64,000 nucleotides of DNA from NCBI RefSeq assembly GCF_003990445.1, contig NZ_REEZ01000006.1:204352-268351 (forward strand), given 5' to 3'. Under the pieces are notes generated by a model. That model was not told the origin of the DNA. It searched no databases and worked only from the letters and a program-made list of their open reading frames with translations. A program made the position numbers and the translations under genes. Each line of letters opens with the position of its first letter. Position 1 is the stretch's first letter. Origin of the DNA: Pararhodobacter zhoushanensis. Its GTDB lineage: Bacteria; Pseudomonadota; Alphaproteobacteria; Rhodobacterales; Rhodobacteraceae. Below are positions 56,961-64,000 of this stretch, in pieces.

Positions 56961-57927
56961 TCCCGTCCTTGAAGTGCGCGATCTGCGCGTGCAATTCCCC
57001 GGCCGCCACGGCACCGTGACCGCGCTGGATGGCGTTTCGCTGCATCTGAACGCCGGTGAGATCCTGGGCGTTGTTGGTGAAAGCGGCGCGGGCAAGTCGA
57101 TGACCGGGCTGGCCGTTCAAGGCCTGCTGGAACCGCCGGGCCACATCGCCGGGGGCGAGGTCTGGCTGAACGGGCGGCGCATTGACCAGTTGAGCAACCG
57201 GCAGATGGAAAAGATCCGCGGGCGCGAGATCGGGGCAATTTTTCAAGACCCGCTGACCTCGCTCAACCCGCTGTTCAGCGTCGGCAGCCAGCTTGAGGAA
57301 ACCATCCGCCTGCATCTGGACATGACCCGCGCCGAGGCCCGCGCGCGCGCGATTGATCTGCTGCGGCAGGTCGGCATTCCGGGACCGAAAGAGCGCATCG
57401 ACCACTACCCGCACCAGTTCTCGGGCGGGATGCGGCAGCGGGTGGTGATCGCGCTGGCGCTGGCCGGTGAGCCGAAACTGATCATCGCCGACGAGCCGAC
57501 CACCGCACTGGATGTGTCGATTCAGGCGCAGATCATCGCGCTGCTGCGCCGGCTCTGCGACGATCTGGGCACCTCGGTGATGCTGGTCACGCATGATCTG
57601 GGCGTCATCGCCGAGGCCGCCGACCGCATCGCGGTGATGTACGCCGGGCGCATGGTCGAGATCGGGCCGGTGCGCGAGGTGCTGCGCCAGCCGACCCATC
57701 CCTATACGCGCGGGCTGATGGATTCGATCCCCGCGCTGGGGCGGCGGGTCGCGCATCTGACGCAAATCGACGGCTCGATGCCCCGGCTCGACGCCATCCC
57801 CGACGGCTGCGCCTTCAACCCGCGCTGCGCGCATGTCGGTCCGCGCTGTCGGCGCGCCCGGCCCGCCCTGATGCCCACAGGAGCCGGGCAGAACGCCTGC
57901 TGGCTCACCCATGGAGGTGTTGCATGA
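56953..57927 (+). CDS. ABC transporter ATP-binding protein (DppD type)
   Basis: A 324-residue ATPase with Walker A GESGAGKS (near residue 41), Q-loop QDPLTSLNP, signature [11 protein letters not shown] and Walker [13 protein letters not shown]. The C-terminal oligopeptide-transporter extension carries cysteines ([14 protein letters not shown]) that bind a 4Fe-4S cluster in some DppD proteins. Overlaps the amidohydrolase by 8 bp and the next ATPase by 4 bp. Confidence 0.94.
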   Translation: MPDPVLEVRDLRVQFPGRHGTVTALDGVSLHLNAGEILGVVGESGAGKSMTGLAVQGLLEPPGHIAGGEVWLNGRRIDQLSNRQMEKIRGREIGAIFQDPLTSLNPLFSVGSQLEETIRLHLDMTRAEARARAIDLLRQVGIPGPKERIDHYPHQFSGGMRQRVVIALALAGEPKLIIADEPTTALDVSIQAQIIALLRRLCDDLGTSVMLVTHDLGVIAEAADRIAVMYAGRMVEIGPVREVLRQPTHPYTRGLMDSIPALGRRVAHLTQIDGSMPRLDAIPDGCAFNPRCAHVGPRCRRARPALMPTGAGQNACWLTHGGVA

Positions 57928-58937
57928 CCCGTCCCCCTGCTTTGAGCGTCCGCAACCTGACGCGAGTTTTCGACGTCTCGGCCCCCTGGCTGAACCGCGT
58001 GATCGAGCGCAAACCGCGCCAGTCGCTTCGGGCGGTGGATGACGTGACGTTCAGCGTGCCCGTCGGGGGCTGTCTGTCGCTGGTCGGCGAATCCGGGTGT
58101 GGCAAATCCACCGTCGCGCGGCTGGTGACGGGGCTTTATGCGCCGTCCGAGGGAACGATTGAATTCGGGGCCGAGATCGACGGCGCGCCCCTCTCGGCAC
58201 AAATGATCTTTCAGGACCCCTACGCCAGCCTCAACCCGCGCTGGCGGGTGCGCGACATCATCGCCGAACCCCTGCGCGAGCTGAAACTGCGCGATACCGA
58301 GGCCGAGGTGCGCGCGCGGGTGGACGAGTTGCTGACCACCGTGGGCCTTGCGCCACGCGACGGGGGCAAGTTCCCGCATGAATTCTCGGGCGGGCAACGC
58401 CAGCGCATTTCGATTGCGCGGGCGCTGGCGACCGAGCCGCGGTTTCTGGTTTGTGACGAGCCGACCTCGGCGCTGGATGTGTCGGTTCAGGCGCAGATCC
58501 TTAACCTGATGCGCCGGTTGCAGGATGAGCTGGGCCTGACCTATCTTTTCATCAGCCACGATCTGAGCGTGGTGCGCCATATGTCGGACCGGATCGCCGT
58601 GATGTATCTGGGCCGGGTGGTCGAAGAGGCCGAGACCGAGATCCTGTTCGCCAACCCGCGCCATCCCTATACGCGGCTGTTGTTGCAGACGATCCCCAGC
58701 ATCGAGAACCCCAAGCGCCAGCGCGAAGCCGAGGGTGGCGAAGTGCCCAGCCCGCTGAACCCGCCCGCCGGGTGTGCGTTCCACCCCCGCTGTCCGCTGG
58801 CCGACGCGCGCTGTTCGGCCGAGCGGCCCAAGGTGATTGCGCTGGCCGATGGCAGCCGTCTGGCCTGCCACCGGGTCGAGGAAGCCGAGGCCGCTGCGCT
58901 GTCGCAGCGTGCGACCGCGATGGCCGGGGCGCTCTGA
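57924..58937 (+). CDS. ABC transporter ATP-binding protein (DppF type)
   Basis: A 337-residue ATPase with Walker A GESGCGKST, QDPYASLNP, signature FSGGQRQRISI, Walker B LVCDEPTSALD and the C-terminal CAFHPRCPLADARC extension. Second ATPase of the importer and last gene of the operon; an intrinsic terminator follows 27 bases later. Confidence 0.94.
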   Translation: MTRPPALSVRNLTRVFDVSAPWLNRVIERKPRQSLRAVDDVTFSVPVGGCLSLVGESGCGKSTVARLVTGLYAPSEGTIEFGAEIDGAPLSAQMIFQDPYASLNPRWRVRDIIAEPLRELKLRDTEAEVRARVDELLTTVGLAPRDGGKFPHEFSGGQRQRISIARALATEPRFLVCDEPTSALDVSVQAQILNLMRRLQDELGLTYLFISHDLSVVRHMSDRIAVMYLGRVVEEAETEILFANPRHPYTRLLLQTIPSIENPKRQREAEGGEVPSPLNPPAGCAFHPRCPLADARCSAERPKVIALADGSRLACHRVEEAEAAALSQRATAMAGAL

Positions 58938-58963
58938 GCGCGCCGCCTACCCCTGCCAGAACG

Positions 58964-58994
58964 AAAAACCGGCGCCTGTCTGGCGCCGGTTTTT
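58964..58994. terminator. bidirectional terminator
   Basis: A 13-bp stem (58964-58976 with 58982-58994), 5-base loop, with five A on one side and five T on the other. It can end both the plus-strand transporter operon and the minus-strand racemase unit. Confidence 0.9.
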
Positions 58995-59020
58995 ACGTTC
59001 GCTTGGATGGTTCTTGCGGC

Positions 59021-59743
59021 TCAGGGATGCGTTGCGGCCATGAGGGATTTGTCGCGCGGAAAGGCGAAACTGCCGGTCTTTGCCGTGGCAAAACCGCCGC
59101 CGACCATCGCCTCGGCCAGCTTGACCGCCGCAGACACCCCGTCGATCACCGGCACGCCGGTTTCAAGCTGCAAGGCACGGCACATTTCGGCCATGCCGGC
59201 GCAGCCCAGCACCACGGCCTCGGCCCCGTCTTCGTTGATCGCGCGGCGGATTTCGGTGCGCAGGCGGGCAAAGGCGGTCTCGGGGTCTTCCTCAAGCGCC
59301 AGAACCGGCAGGTTGACCGAGCGCACGCTCCGGCATTGTCGCGACGCGCCATACGCATCGACCAGATCCTCGATGATCGGCACGGACCGGGGCAGCGTGG
59401 TCACAATCGAGAACCGCGCGGCGATGGTCATCGCCACCTGAATGCCCGCCTGACAGATGCCGATCACCGGCCCGGTTGCGACTTCACGCGCGGCGCTGAG
59501 GCCGGGATCGTCGAAACAGGCGATGACCGTCGCCTGCGCGCCCTGCGCTTCGGCCAGTCGGATGGCATCCAGCGTGCCGGGAACCGCGCGCGCCTCATCG
59601 GCGTAGCCTTCGATGCTGGCCGGGGCACCGGCGACGGTGGCAACGGTGATCTGCGTGCCCGGCGCGGCGGCACGAACGGCGCTGAGGCGGATGGTCTCGG
59701 TCATCGAGGCGGTGGAATTGGGGTTAACGACAAAGATCTTCAT
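59021..59743 (-). CDS. Asp/Glu/hydantoin racemase family protein
   Basis: A 240-residue racemase-fold enzyme (HyuA-type) with N-terminal IFVVNPNSTASMTETI and the two catalytic cysteines C76 (ACFDDPGL) and C181 (LGCAGMAE). Related proteins racemise hydantoins or amino-acid derivatives and also include maleate isomerase and allantoin racemase. It is encoded 3 bp after the flavin-reductase-like gene. With amidohydrolases nearby, a role in hydantoin/ureide-like compounds is attractive but unproven. Confidence 0.85.
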   Translation of the reverse strand: MKIFVVNPNSTASMTETIRLSAVRAAAPGTQITVATVAGAPASIEGYADEARAVPGTLDAIRLAEAQGAQATVIACFDDPGLSAAREVATGPVIGICQAGIQVAMTIAARFSIVTTLPRSVPIIEDLVDAYGASRQCRSVRSVNLPVLALEEDPETAFARLRTEIRRAINEDGAEAVVLGCAGMAEMCRALQLETGVPVIDGVSAAVKLAEAMVGGGFATAKTGSFAFPRDKSLMAATHP

Positions 59744-59746
59744 GGC

Positions 59747-60376
59747 TCAGCGCCCCGTCTTCGCGCGCACCGCGTCCAGCGTCGGCGCGGTCAGCACGAA
59801 CTGGCGGTCCGAGCCGACGTAATTGTCGGCATGCAGCCGCGCGATGGGCTGATAGACATCAGGGTTCACGTAGCGGCCCTGCGCGTCCAGACAATCGTCG
59901 CGCACATGCATCTGCACCACCTCGCCCAGCACCATGGCGCGGCGCGGCCAGTCTATGATCCGTTCGATCCGGCATTCCATCGCGCAGGCCGCGCCCTTGA
60001 TGCGCGGTGCCTTGACCTGCACGCAGGGCGCTTGCTCAAGCCCCGCGAGCTGCATCTCATCGACGTCCGGCTCGACGCTCAACCCGCAGATCAGCATCTG
60101 CTCGGCCAGTGCAGCGTCCACCACATGCACGACAAATTCGCCCGTCGCCCGGATGTTGGCCACGGTATCCTTGTCCCCGCCGGTCAGACGCGGCTGGATC
60201 CCCAGCGCAAGGATCGCAGGATCATGGCCGAACACGTTGAAAAAGCTCATCGGTGCCGCGTTGGCCACGCCCTGCGGCGACCGGGTTGTGACCAGCGCTA
60301 TCGGCCGGGGGCCGACGAAATTGGTGAGCAGACGATAGCGGTCTTCCGGCGGTAGCGTCGTGAAGTCAAAATCCAT
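59747..60376 (-). CDS. flavin-reductase-like (FMN-binding) protein
   Basis: A 209-residue split-barrel flavoprotein of the flavin-reductase/DIM6-NTAB type: RPIALVTTRSPQGVANAAPMSF, then HDPAILALGI and a GEFVVHVV strand. It may bind FMN and supply reduced flavin, or act as an unusual oxidoreductase. Start at 60376 is preceded by AAGGATG. It forms an operon with the racemase and is divergent from the GntR regulator by 188 bp. Confidence 0.82.
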   Translation of the reverse strand: MDFDFTTLPPEDRYRLLTNFVGPRPIALVTTRSPQGVANAAPMSFFNVFGHDPAILALGIQPRLTGGDKDTVANIRATGEFVVHVVDAALAEQMLICGLSVEPDVDEMQLAGLEQAPCVQVKAPRIKGAACAMECRIERIIDWPRRAMVLGEVVQMHVRDDCLDAQGRYVNPDVYQPIARLHADNYVGSDRQFVLTAPTLDAVRAKTGR

Positions 60377-60424
60377 GGCGGCATCCTTTGTCACCAGACC
60401 AGTCTAGCCAGTTCGTCAAATTCT

Positions 60425-60446
60425 TGCAAACAATATTGTAAACAAA
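60425..60446. promoter_or_regulatory. candidate GntR operator in the divergent promoter region
   Basis: TGCAAACAAT (60425-60434), overlapping a perfect palindrome ACAATATTGT (60430-60439) and ATTGT-AA-ACAAA (60435-60446). The 10-mer is identical to one at 50598-50607 ahead of the transporter operon, and the ATTGT-N2-ACAA form matches the palindrome at 50574-50587. The region lies between the flavin-reductase and GntR starts. Confidence 0.6.
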
Positions 60447-60564
60447 TATGCGTATCATTATGCGCGCAGAGTGTTGATCGTCTGCGCAAAGCTCTGTTGC
60501 GTTGAATGTTGACAGCTCAAAACCCATCTGCCACCAAACAACCCTGAGTAAAGGGAAGCGTATC

Positions 60565-61245
60565 ATGTCAGAAAAGCCCGGTTCGGCCACGGCCAGCGAA
60601 ATTCGCGATCGGGTCTGGCAATCCATCGCCGAGCGCCGCCTCCGCCCCGGCACGCGGCTGAAGGAAGAGGAACTCGCCGAGATCTTCGGTTCCAGCCGCG
60701 CCCGCGTCCGCCAGGCGCTCAGTCTGCTTGAGCATGACCGTCTTGTCACCATCATCCCCAACCGCGGCGGCTTTGTCGCCGAACCGACGATTGCCGAGGC
60801 ACGCGACGTGTTCTTCGCCCGCCGCATCATCGAGGGCGGGCTGGTCGAAAAGCTGTGCGCCAAGGTGACGGCGGCAGAAATCGCCCGGCTTGAAGAGCAT
60901 ATCGCGCTGGAACGCGCGGCGCTTGCCGCCGGGGATCTGGCGTCGATTGTGCGGCTTTCGGGCGGGTTTCACATCCTCATCGCCGAGCTTGCCGGGTCCG
61001 AATACCTGCACGCGGTGCTGCGGGATCTCGTCTCGCGCACCTCGCTGATTTCGGCGATGTATCAGCCCCGCCAGACCCATGATTGCGGCCCGGATGAGCA
61101 CCACGAGCTGGTCACTTTCATCGCGCGCGGCCAGACCGAGCAGGCGCTGGCGTCGATGGCCCATCATCTTGGCCATGTTGAATCGCAGCTCGATCTGAAC
61201 GAAGCCCCCGAAATCGCGCGCGATCTGCGCGATGCCTTTGGCTGA
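60565..61245 (+). CDS. GntR-family (FCD) transcriptional regulator
   Basis: A 226-residue FadR-type regulator: winged helix with EIFGSSRARVRQALSLLEHDRLVTIIPNRGGFV and an FCD ligand-binding domain (helical, DVFFARRIIEGGLVEKL). GGGAAG precedes the ATG at 60565. Divergent from the flavin-reductase/racemase unit, it most likely controls that unit and the transporter operon through the shared motifs, with a catabolic intermediate as inducer. Confidence 0.9.
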   Translation: MSEKPGSATASEIRDRVWQSIAERRLRPGTRLKEEELAEIFGSSRARVRQALSLLEHDRLVTIIPNRGGFVAEPTIAEARDVFFARRIIEGGLVEKLCAKVTAAEIARLEEHIALERAALAAGDLASIVRLSGGFHILIAELAGSEYLHAVLRDLVSRTSLISAMYQPRQTHDCGPDEHHELVTFIARGQTEQALASMAHHLGHVESQLDLNEAPEIARDLRDAFG

Positions 61246-61349
61246 TCCGGGTACAACAGCGCGATAGACGGGCCTCGCGTAACGGGCACGCCGTCCCCCC
61301 TGAACGCAGCGCCGCTGGTCATTATCCGTTGCCGCCACAGGCAAAAACC

Positions 61350-61380
61350 AACGCGCCGCCCCGAAAAGGGCGGCGCGTTT
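61350..61380. terminator. bidirectional terminator between GntR and autotransporter-type genes
   Basis: A 12-bp stem (61350-61361 with 61368-61379) and a 6-base loop, T-rich on both outer sides (TTT on plus; TTGGTTTTT on minus). It lies between two convergent genes. Confidence 0.8.
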
Positions 61381-61414
61381 GCCGTTCACTGTGCTGAGGC
61401 GCAGGGTGCCGCGA

Positions 61415-64000
61415 TCAGAACTCGATCGCCAGGTTCAGATCGAGCCCGTAGGACCTGAAATCCCCCGATCCGATGCCATCGACAAACAGGCTGCTCGAGA
61501 AGCGCATCCCGGCCCCGTTGTTATAACGATAGCCCAGATCGACCCGCGCCCGCGCGCCCGAGGTCTGGTCGATAAAGGCGGTGGCAGCGCCCGTCCCCTC
61601 GACATGCGACCAGATCCCCGACGCGCCCCAGGTGACCAGATGCTCGCCCACACCGGCCAGGATCGGCATCTCGAAATCCATGCCCAGTGACAGCTCGCTC
61701 AGCCGCACGGTTTGTTCGGGCACCAGATTGGACAAGCCGTCGACATAGGCCGCCTGCGTGTCCGAGACATGGCTGAACTGCAACCGCGGGATATAGCGCA
61801 GGCGTTCGCCCTGGAAGCTGCCCTCAAGCGCAACCATGGTCAGCCAGCGTTCGGTATCGAACCGGTCGGTGAACGTGCCGAACGGCGAAATACGGTTGCT
61901 GGAGCGGCCATAGAGCAGACGGCTCTCGAAATAGAGCGGCTGATCGCCCAGCTGTGCGACGACATAGGGTCCGGCCAGCCAGCCATGACCGCTGGTCGCC
62001 ACACCGCCACCCTGATCTTCCGAGGCGTAGTCGAACTGCAGCATCCCGCCCACAAGCAGACCCGGCCGCAAGGCAGCATGGGTGCCGACGGTGGCCAGCG
62101 CAAAGGCGCTGTCGCCCGAGCCGTTCTCGAAGCTGGTGCGCGATCCGCGCAGGCTGAACCACAGCGGGCCATTGCCGCCTGTCGCGATATCAACCGTGCC
62201 AAAGCCGCGCGTCACCGAGACATTGACGCCGCCGCCGTCGGTGCCATCCAGGAACCGGGTCAGACGAGTCTGGTTCTGGATCAGGTTGCGCGCGCGGTTT
62301 TGCAGGAAGTCGGTGATCATCTCGCTGGCGACCGACACCGAGTTCAACGCACTCGATGCCGATGCTGCCGCCGACCCCTGCCCCGAGGCATCGATCGCTG
62401 CCCCGTCGCCAAGGCTGACCACGACCGCGCCCGCACCATTCGGCGTGACCGTCGCGCTATACACCGACGGACCGCCCGACAGACCGCTCGCCGTGCCATT
62501 GAGCACGCTGATATCCGCCAGCTCGAACCCGGTGACCGGCTCCGAGAACGAGAAGGTCGCGCTCAGCACGTCGCCGGGCAGGAAACTGGCCGGCAGACCC
62601 GAGATCGTCACCACCGGCGCCACGCCATCGGGCGTGTTGGCAAACAGGTTCGACGCTTCGCTGAGGTTGGCAAACGCATCCTGCGCAACCCCGGCTGGCA
62701 ACTGGATACTGTGCGACACCTGACTTGCGGTGACCTGCACCGTATAGACCGCACCCGAGCCGCTCAGCCCCGCCAGATCGGCATTCGAGGTGGCAAAATC
62801 GCTCAGGCTCAGCCCGGTTACCGGCTCGCTGAAGGTGATCGTCAGCGTATAGGCGGTTCCCGGGAACGCAGGCGTGCCGGTCAGCACCACCGTGGGCGAC
62901 TCCCAGTCGGGCGCGACGGCAACCGTCGACGCGTCCGACATATTCCCCTGCGCATCGGTTGCCGTCAACGAGACCGTGCCCGCGATCATGTCAGGCGCAG
63001 ACGTTACCGAATAGACGCCACCCGTCGCGACAACATCCACGAAACTGTTGTCCGGGAAGGTGACACGAACGGTCGATCCCGCCTCAGCCGTCCCCGAGAT
63101 TGTCACCGACCGGTCGGGATTAACCGTCGTGGTGGAGACCAGCGGTGCCGCTGGTACAACCGCCGGGGTCACGATGACCGTCAGGGTTTGCTGCACCGCA
63201 TCATTGCCCGCCGCGTCCTGCGCATCGACCAGAACCGCGTTGGTGCCAACCGCAAAGTCATAGGGGCTGGAGATCGGCGCGCCGTTCAAAGTGAACACCG
63301 GCACCACCACCGCATCGTAATTGTCGGTCACAGTTGCCGTGAACGCGTGGTTCGCCGTGCCGGACGGGCCCGCCTCCAGCGTCACCGATACCAACCCGGT
63401 GATCACCGGCGCTTCGGTATCCAGCGGCGCGTTTACCGTGATCTGCACGGTATCGGCGGTCGAGGCGTCAAACCCGTCGTCGACCACCAGCGAGAAGGTC
63501 AGCACCAGCGCGGTGTCACCGATGTTCAGGCTCGGCGCGGTGAAGCTGGGGCTGGCCGCCGTGGCGCTCGACAGCGTCACCGAGGTGCCACTGGTCTGCG
63601 TCCAGGCGTAGGTCAGGCTCTGCCCGCTGTCATTCGCGGTCGAGCCGGTGCCGTCCAGCGACACCACAGCGCCCTGCGCCACCGACTGGGCGATCCCCGC
63701 CTCGGCGGTGGGCACGGTGTTGGCAGGGGCGTTTACCGTGATCTGCACAGTGTCGGCGGTCGAGGCGTCAAACCCGTCGTCGACCACCAGCGAGAAGGTC
63801 AGCACCAGCGCGCTGTCACCGATGTTCAGGCTCGGCGCGGTGAAGCTGGGGCTCGCCGCCGTCGCGCTCGACAGCGTCACTGCAGTGCCGCTGGTCTGCG
63901 TCCAAGCATAGGTCAGGCTCTGGCCGCTGTCATTCGCGGTCGAGCCGGTGCCGTCCAGCGACACCACAGCACCCTGCGCCACCGACTGGGCGATGCCCGC
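61415..64000 (-). CDS. large repeat surface protein with Ig-like modules and autotransporter-type barrel, 5' partial
   Basis: The 3' part (about 861 codons) of a surface protein whose start lies beyond the window. From N to C: at least two nearly identical 100-residue PKD/REJ-like repeats (SLDGTGSTANDSGQSLTYAW), a HYR-type module (LDTEAPVITGLVSVTLEAG), a bacterial Ig-like module (SVTISGTAEAGSTVRV), two further Ig-like modules (ITFSEPVTGLSLSDF, FSFSEPVTGFELADI), a linker and a C-terminal beta-barrel of about 270 residues ending LAIEF. A terminal phenylalanine is the usual outer-membrane sorting signal. Adhesion or biofilm function is inferred. Terminator downstream. Confidence 0.88.
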   Translation of the reverse strand, partial: AGIAQSVAQGAVVSLDGTGSTANDSGQSLTYAWTQTSGTAVTLSSATAASPSFTAPSLNIGDSALVLTFSLVVDDGFDASTADTVQITVNAPANTVPTAEAGIAQSVAQGAVVSLDGTGSTANDSGQSLTYAWTQTSGTSVTLSSATAASPSFTAPSLNIGDTALVLTFSLVVDDGFDASTADTVQITVNAPLDTEAPVITGLVSVTLEAGPSGTANHAFTATVTDNYDAVVVPVFTLNGAPISSPYDFAVGTNAVLVDAQDAAGNDAVQQTLTVIVTPAVVPAAPLVSTTTVNPDRSVTISGTAEAGSTVRVTFPDNSFVDVVATGGVYSVTSAPDMIAGTVSLTATDAQGNMSDASTVAVAPDWESPTVVLTGTPAFPGTAYTLTITFSEPVTGLSLSDFATSNADLAGLSGSGAVYTVQVTASQVSHSIQLPAGVAQDAFANLSEASNLFANTPDGVAPVVTISGLPASFLPGDVLSATFSFSEPVTGFELADISVLNGTASGLSGGPSVYSATVTPNGAGAVVVSLGDGAAIDASGQGSAAASASSALNSVSVASEMITDFLQNRARNLIQNQTRLTRFLDGTDGGGVNVSVTRGFGTVDIATGGNGPLWFSLRGSRTSFENGSGDSAFALATVGTHAALRPGLLVGGMLQFDYASEDQGGGVATSGHGWLAGPYVVAQLGDQPLYFESRLLYGRSSNRISPFGTFTDRFDTERWLTMVALEGSFQGERLRYIPRLQFSHVSDTQAAYVDGLSNLVPEQTVRLSELSLGMDFEMPILAGVGEHLVTWGASGIWSHVEGTGAATAFIDQTSGARARVDLGYRYNNGAGMRFSSSLFVDGIGSGDFRSYGLDLNLAIEF
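63401..64000 (-). repeat. 300-bp tandem repeats in the surface-protein gene
   Basis: The segment around 63431-63700 recurs at 63731-64000 with few base changes, a period of exactly 300 bp (100 codons). For example, GTTTACCGTG begins at 63431 and 63731. The array continues past the window edge. Copy number can vary through slipped recombination. Confidence 0.9.

Noticed and set aside
63401-64000. CRISPR-like array
   Set aside because: Repeats are 300-bp coding tandem units without short spacers; they are protein-domain repeats.

Overview
The window is GC-rich, densely coded DNA from an alphaproteobacterium, almost certainly a member of the Rhodobacteraceae (Roseobacter-type). This rests on the iscR–desulfurase–sufB…sufC–sufD…sufS order, an IscR with a single cysteine, a 2800-residue cyclic beta-1,2-glucan synthase, many ATGA-coupled operons and the overall protein flavour. 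There is no intact insertion sequence, CRISPR array or rRNA.

Layout, left half. 1-3812: a fatty-acid oxidation multienzyme (5' cut by the window edge) and an acetyl-CoA hydrolase/transferase. 3783-12361 (minus): giant NdvB/ChvB-type glucan synthase with a tiny coupled upstream ORF and a hairpin in its first codons. 12691-17912: terminal-oxidase locus (CtaG-like protein, CopD-like protein, an inverted DUF2231 gene, subunit II, fused subunit I-III, small membrane protein). Subunit II has lost both CuA cysteines, so a quinol oxidase is more likely than a cytochrome c oxidase. 18321-19535: lone GT61 glycosyltransferase. 19686-28860 (minus): tRNA-Arg(CCG) and an eleven-gene suf operon led by iscR, with extra membrane-protein and FkbM genes inside. 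A promoter overlapping a 13-bp palindrome lies in front of it. 29059-29718: alpha/beta hydrolase.

29903-42903 is a complete, tightly coupled glycogen operon, glgP-glgB-glgC-glgA-glgX-malQ-pgm. It covers synthesis (Pgm, GlgC, GlgA, GlgB) and breakdown (GlgP, GlgX, MalQ, Pgm). 43082-47777 holds a compact amine-catabolism-like cluster: cytochrome P450, glutamine-synthetase-like ligase, 2Fe-2S ferredoxin and a small secreted protein, divergent from a class I glutamine-amidotransferase-like hydrolase and a MarR regulator. I infer gamma-glutamylation of an amine combined with P450 oxidation. 47870-48520 is a GntR regulator and 48659-48748 a tRNA-Ser(GGA). Behind the tRNA lies a short accessory patch: an intact DUF3883 nuclease-like gene and the frameshifted C-terminal remnant of a restriction enzyme.

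50721-61245 is a second catabolic locus: a peptide/opine-type ABC importer (SBP, two permeases, two ATPases) with two amidohydrolases, followed on the opposite strand by a hydantoin-racemase-like enzyme and a flavin-reductase-like protein, then a divergent GntR/FCD regulator. Two short sequence motifs occur both in front of the transporter operon and in the regulator's divergent promoter, which makes the whole 10 kb a plausible single regulon for an imported N-heterocycle or amide. The second amidohydrolase lacks the HxH metal motif. 61415-64000 (minus) is the 3' part of a large surface protein with 100-residue repeats, Ig-like modules and a C-terminal autotransporter-type barrel; its start is outside the window.
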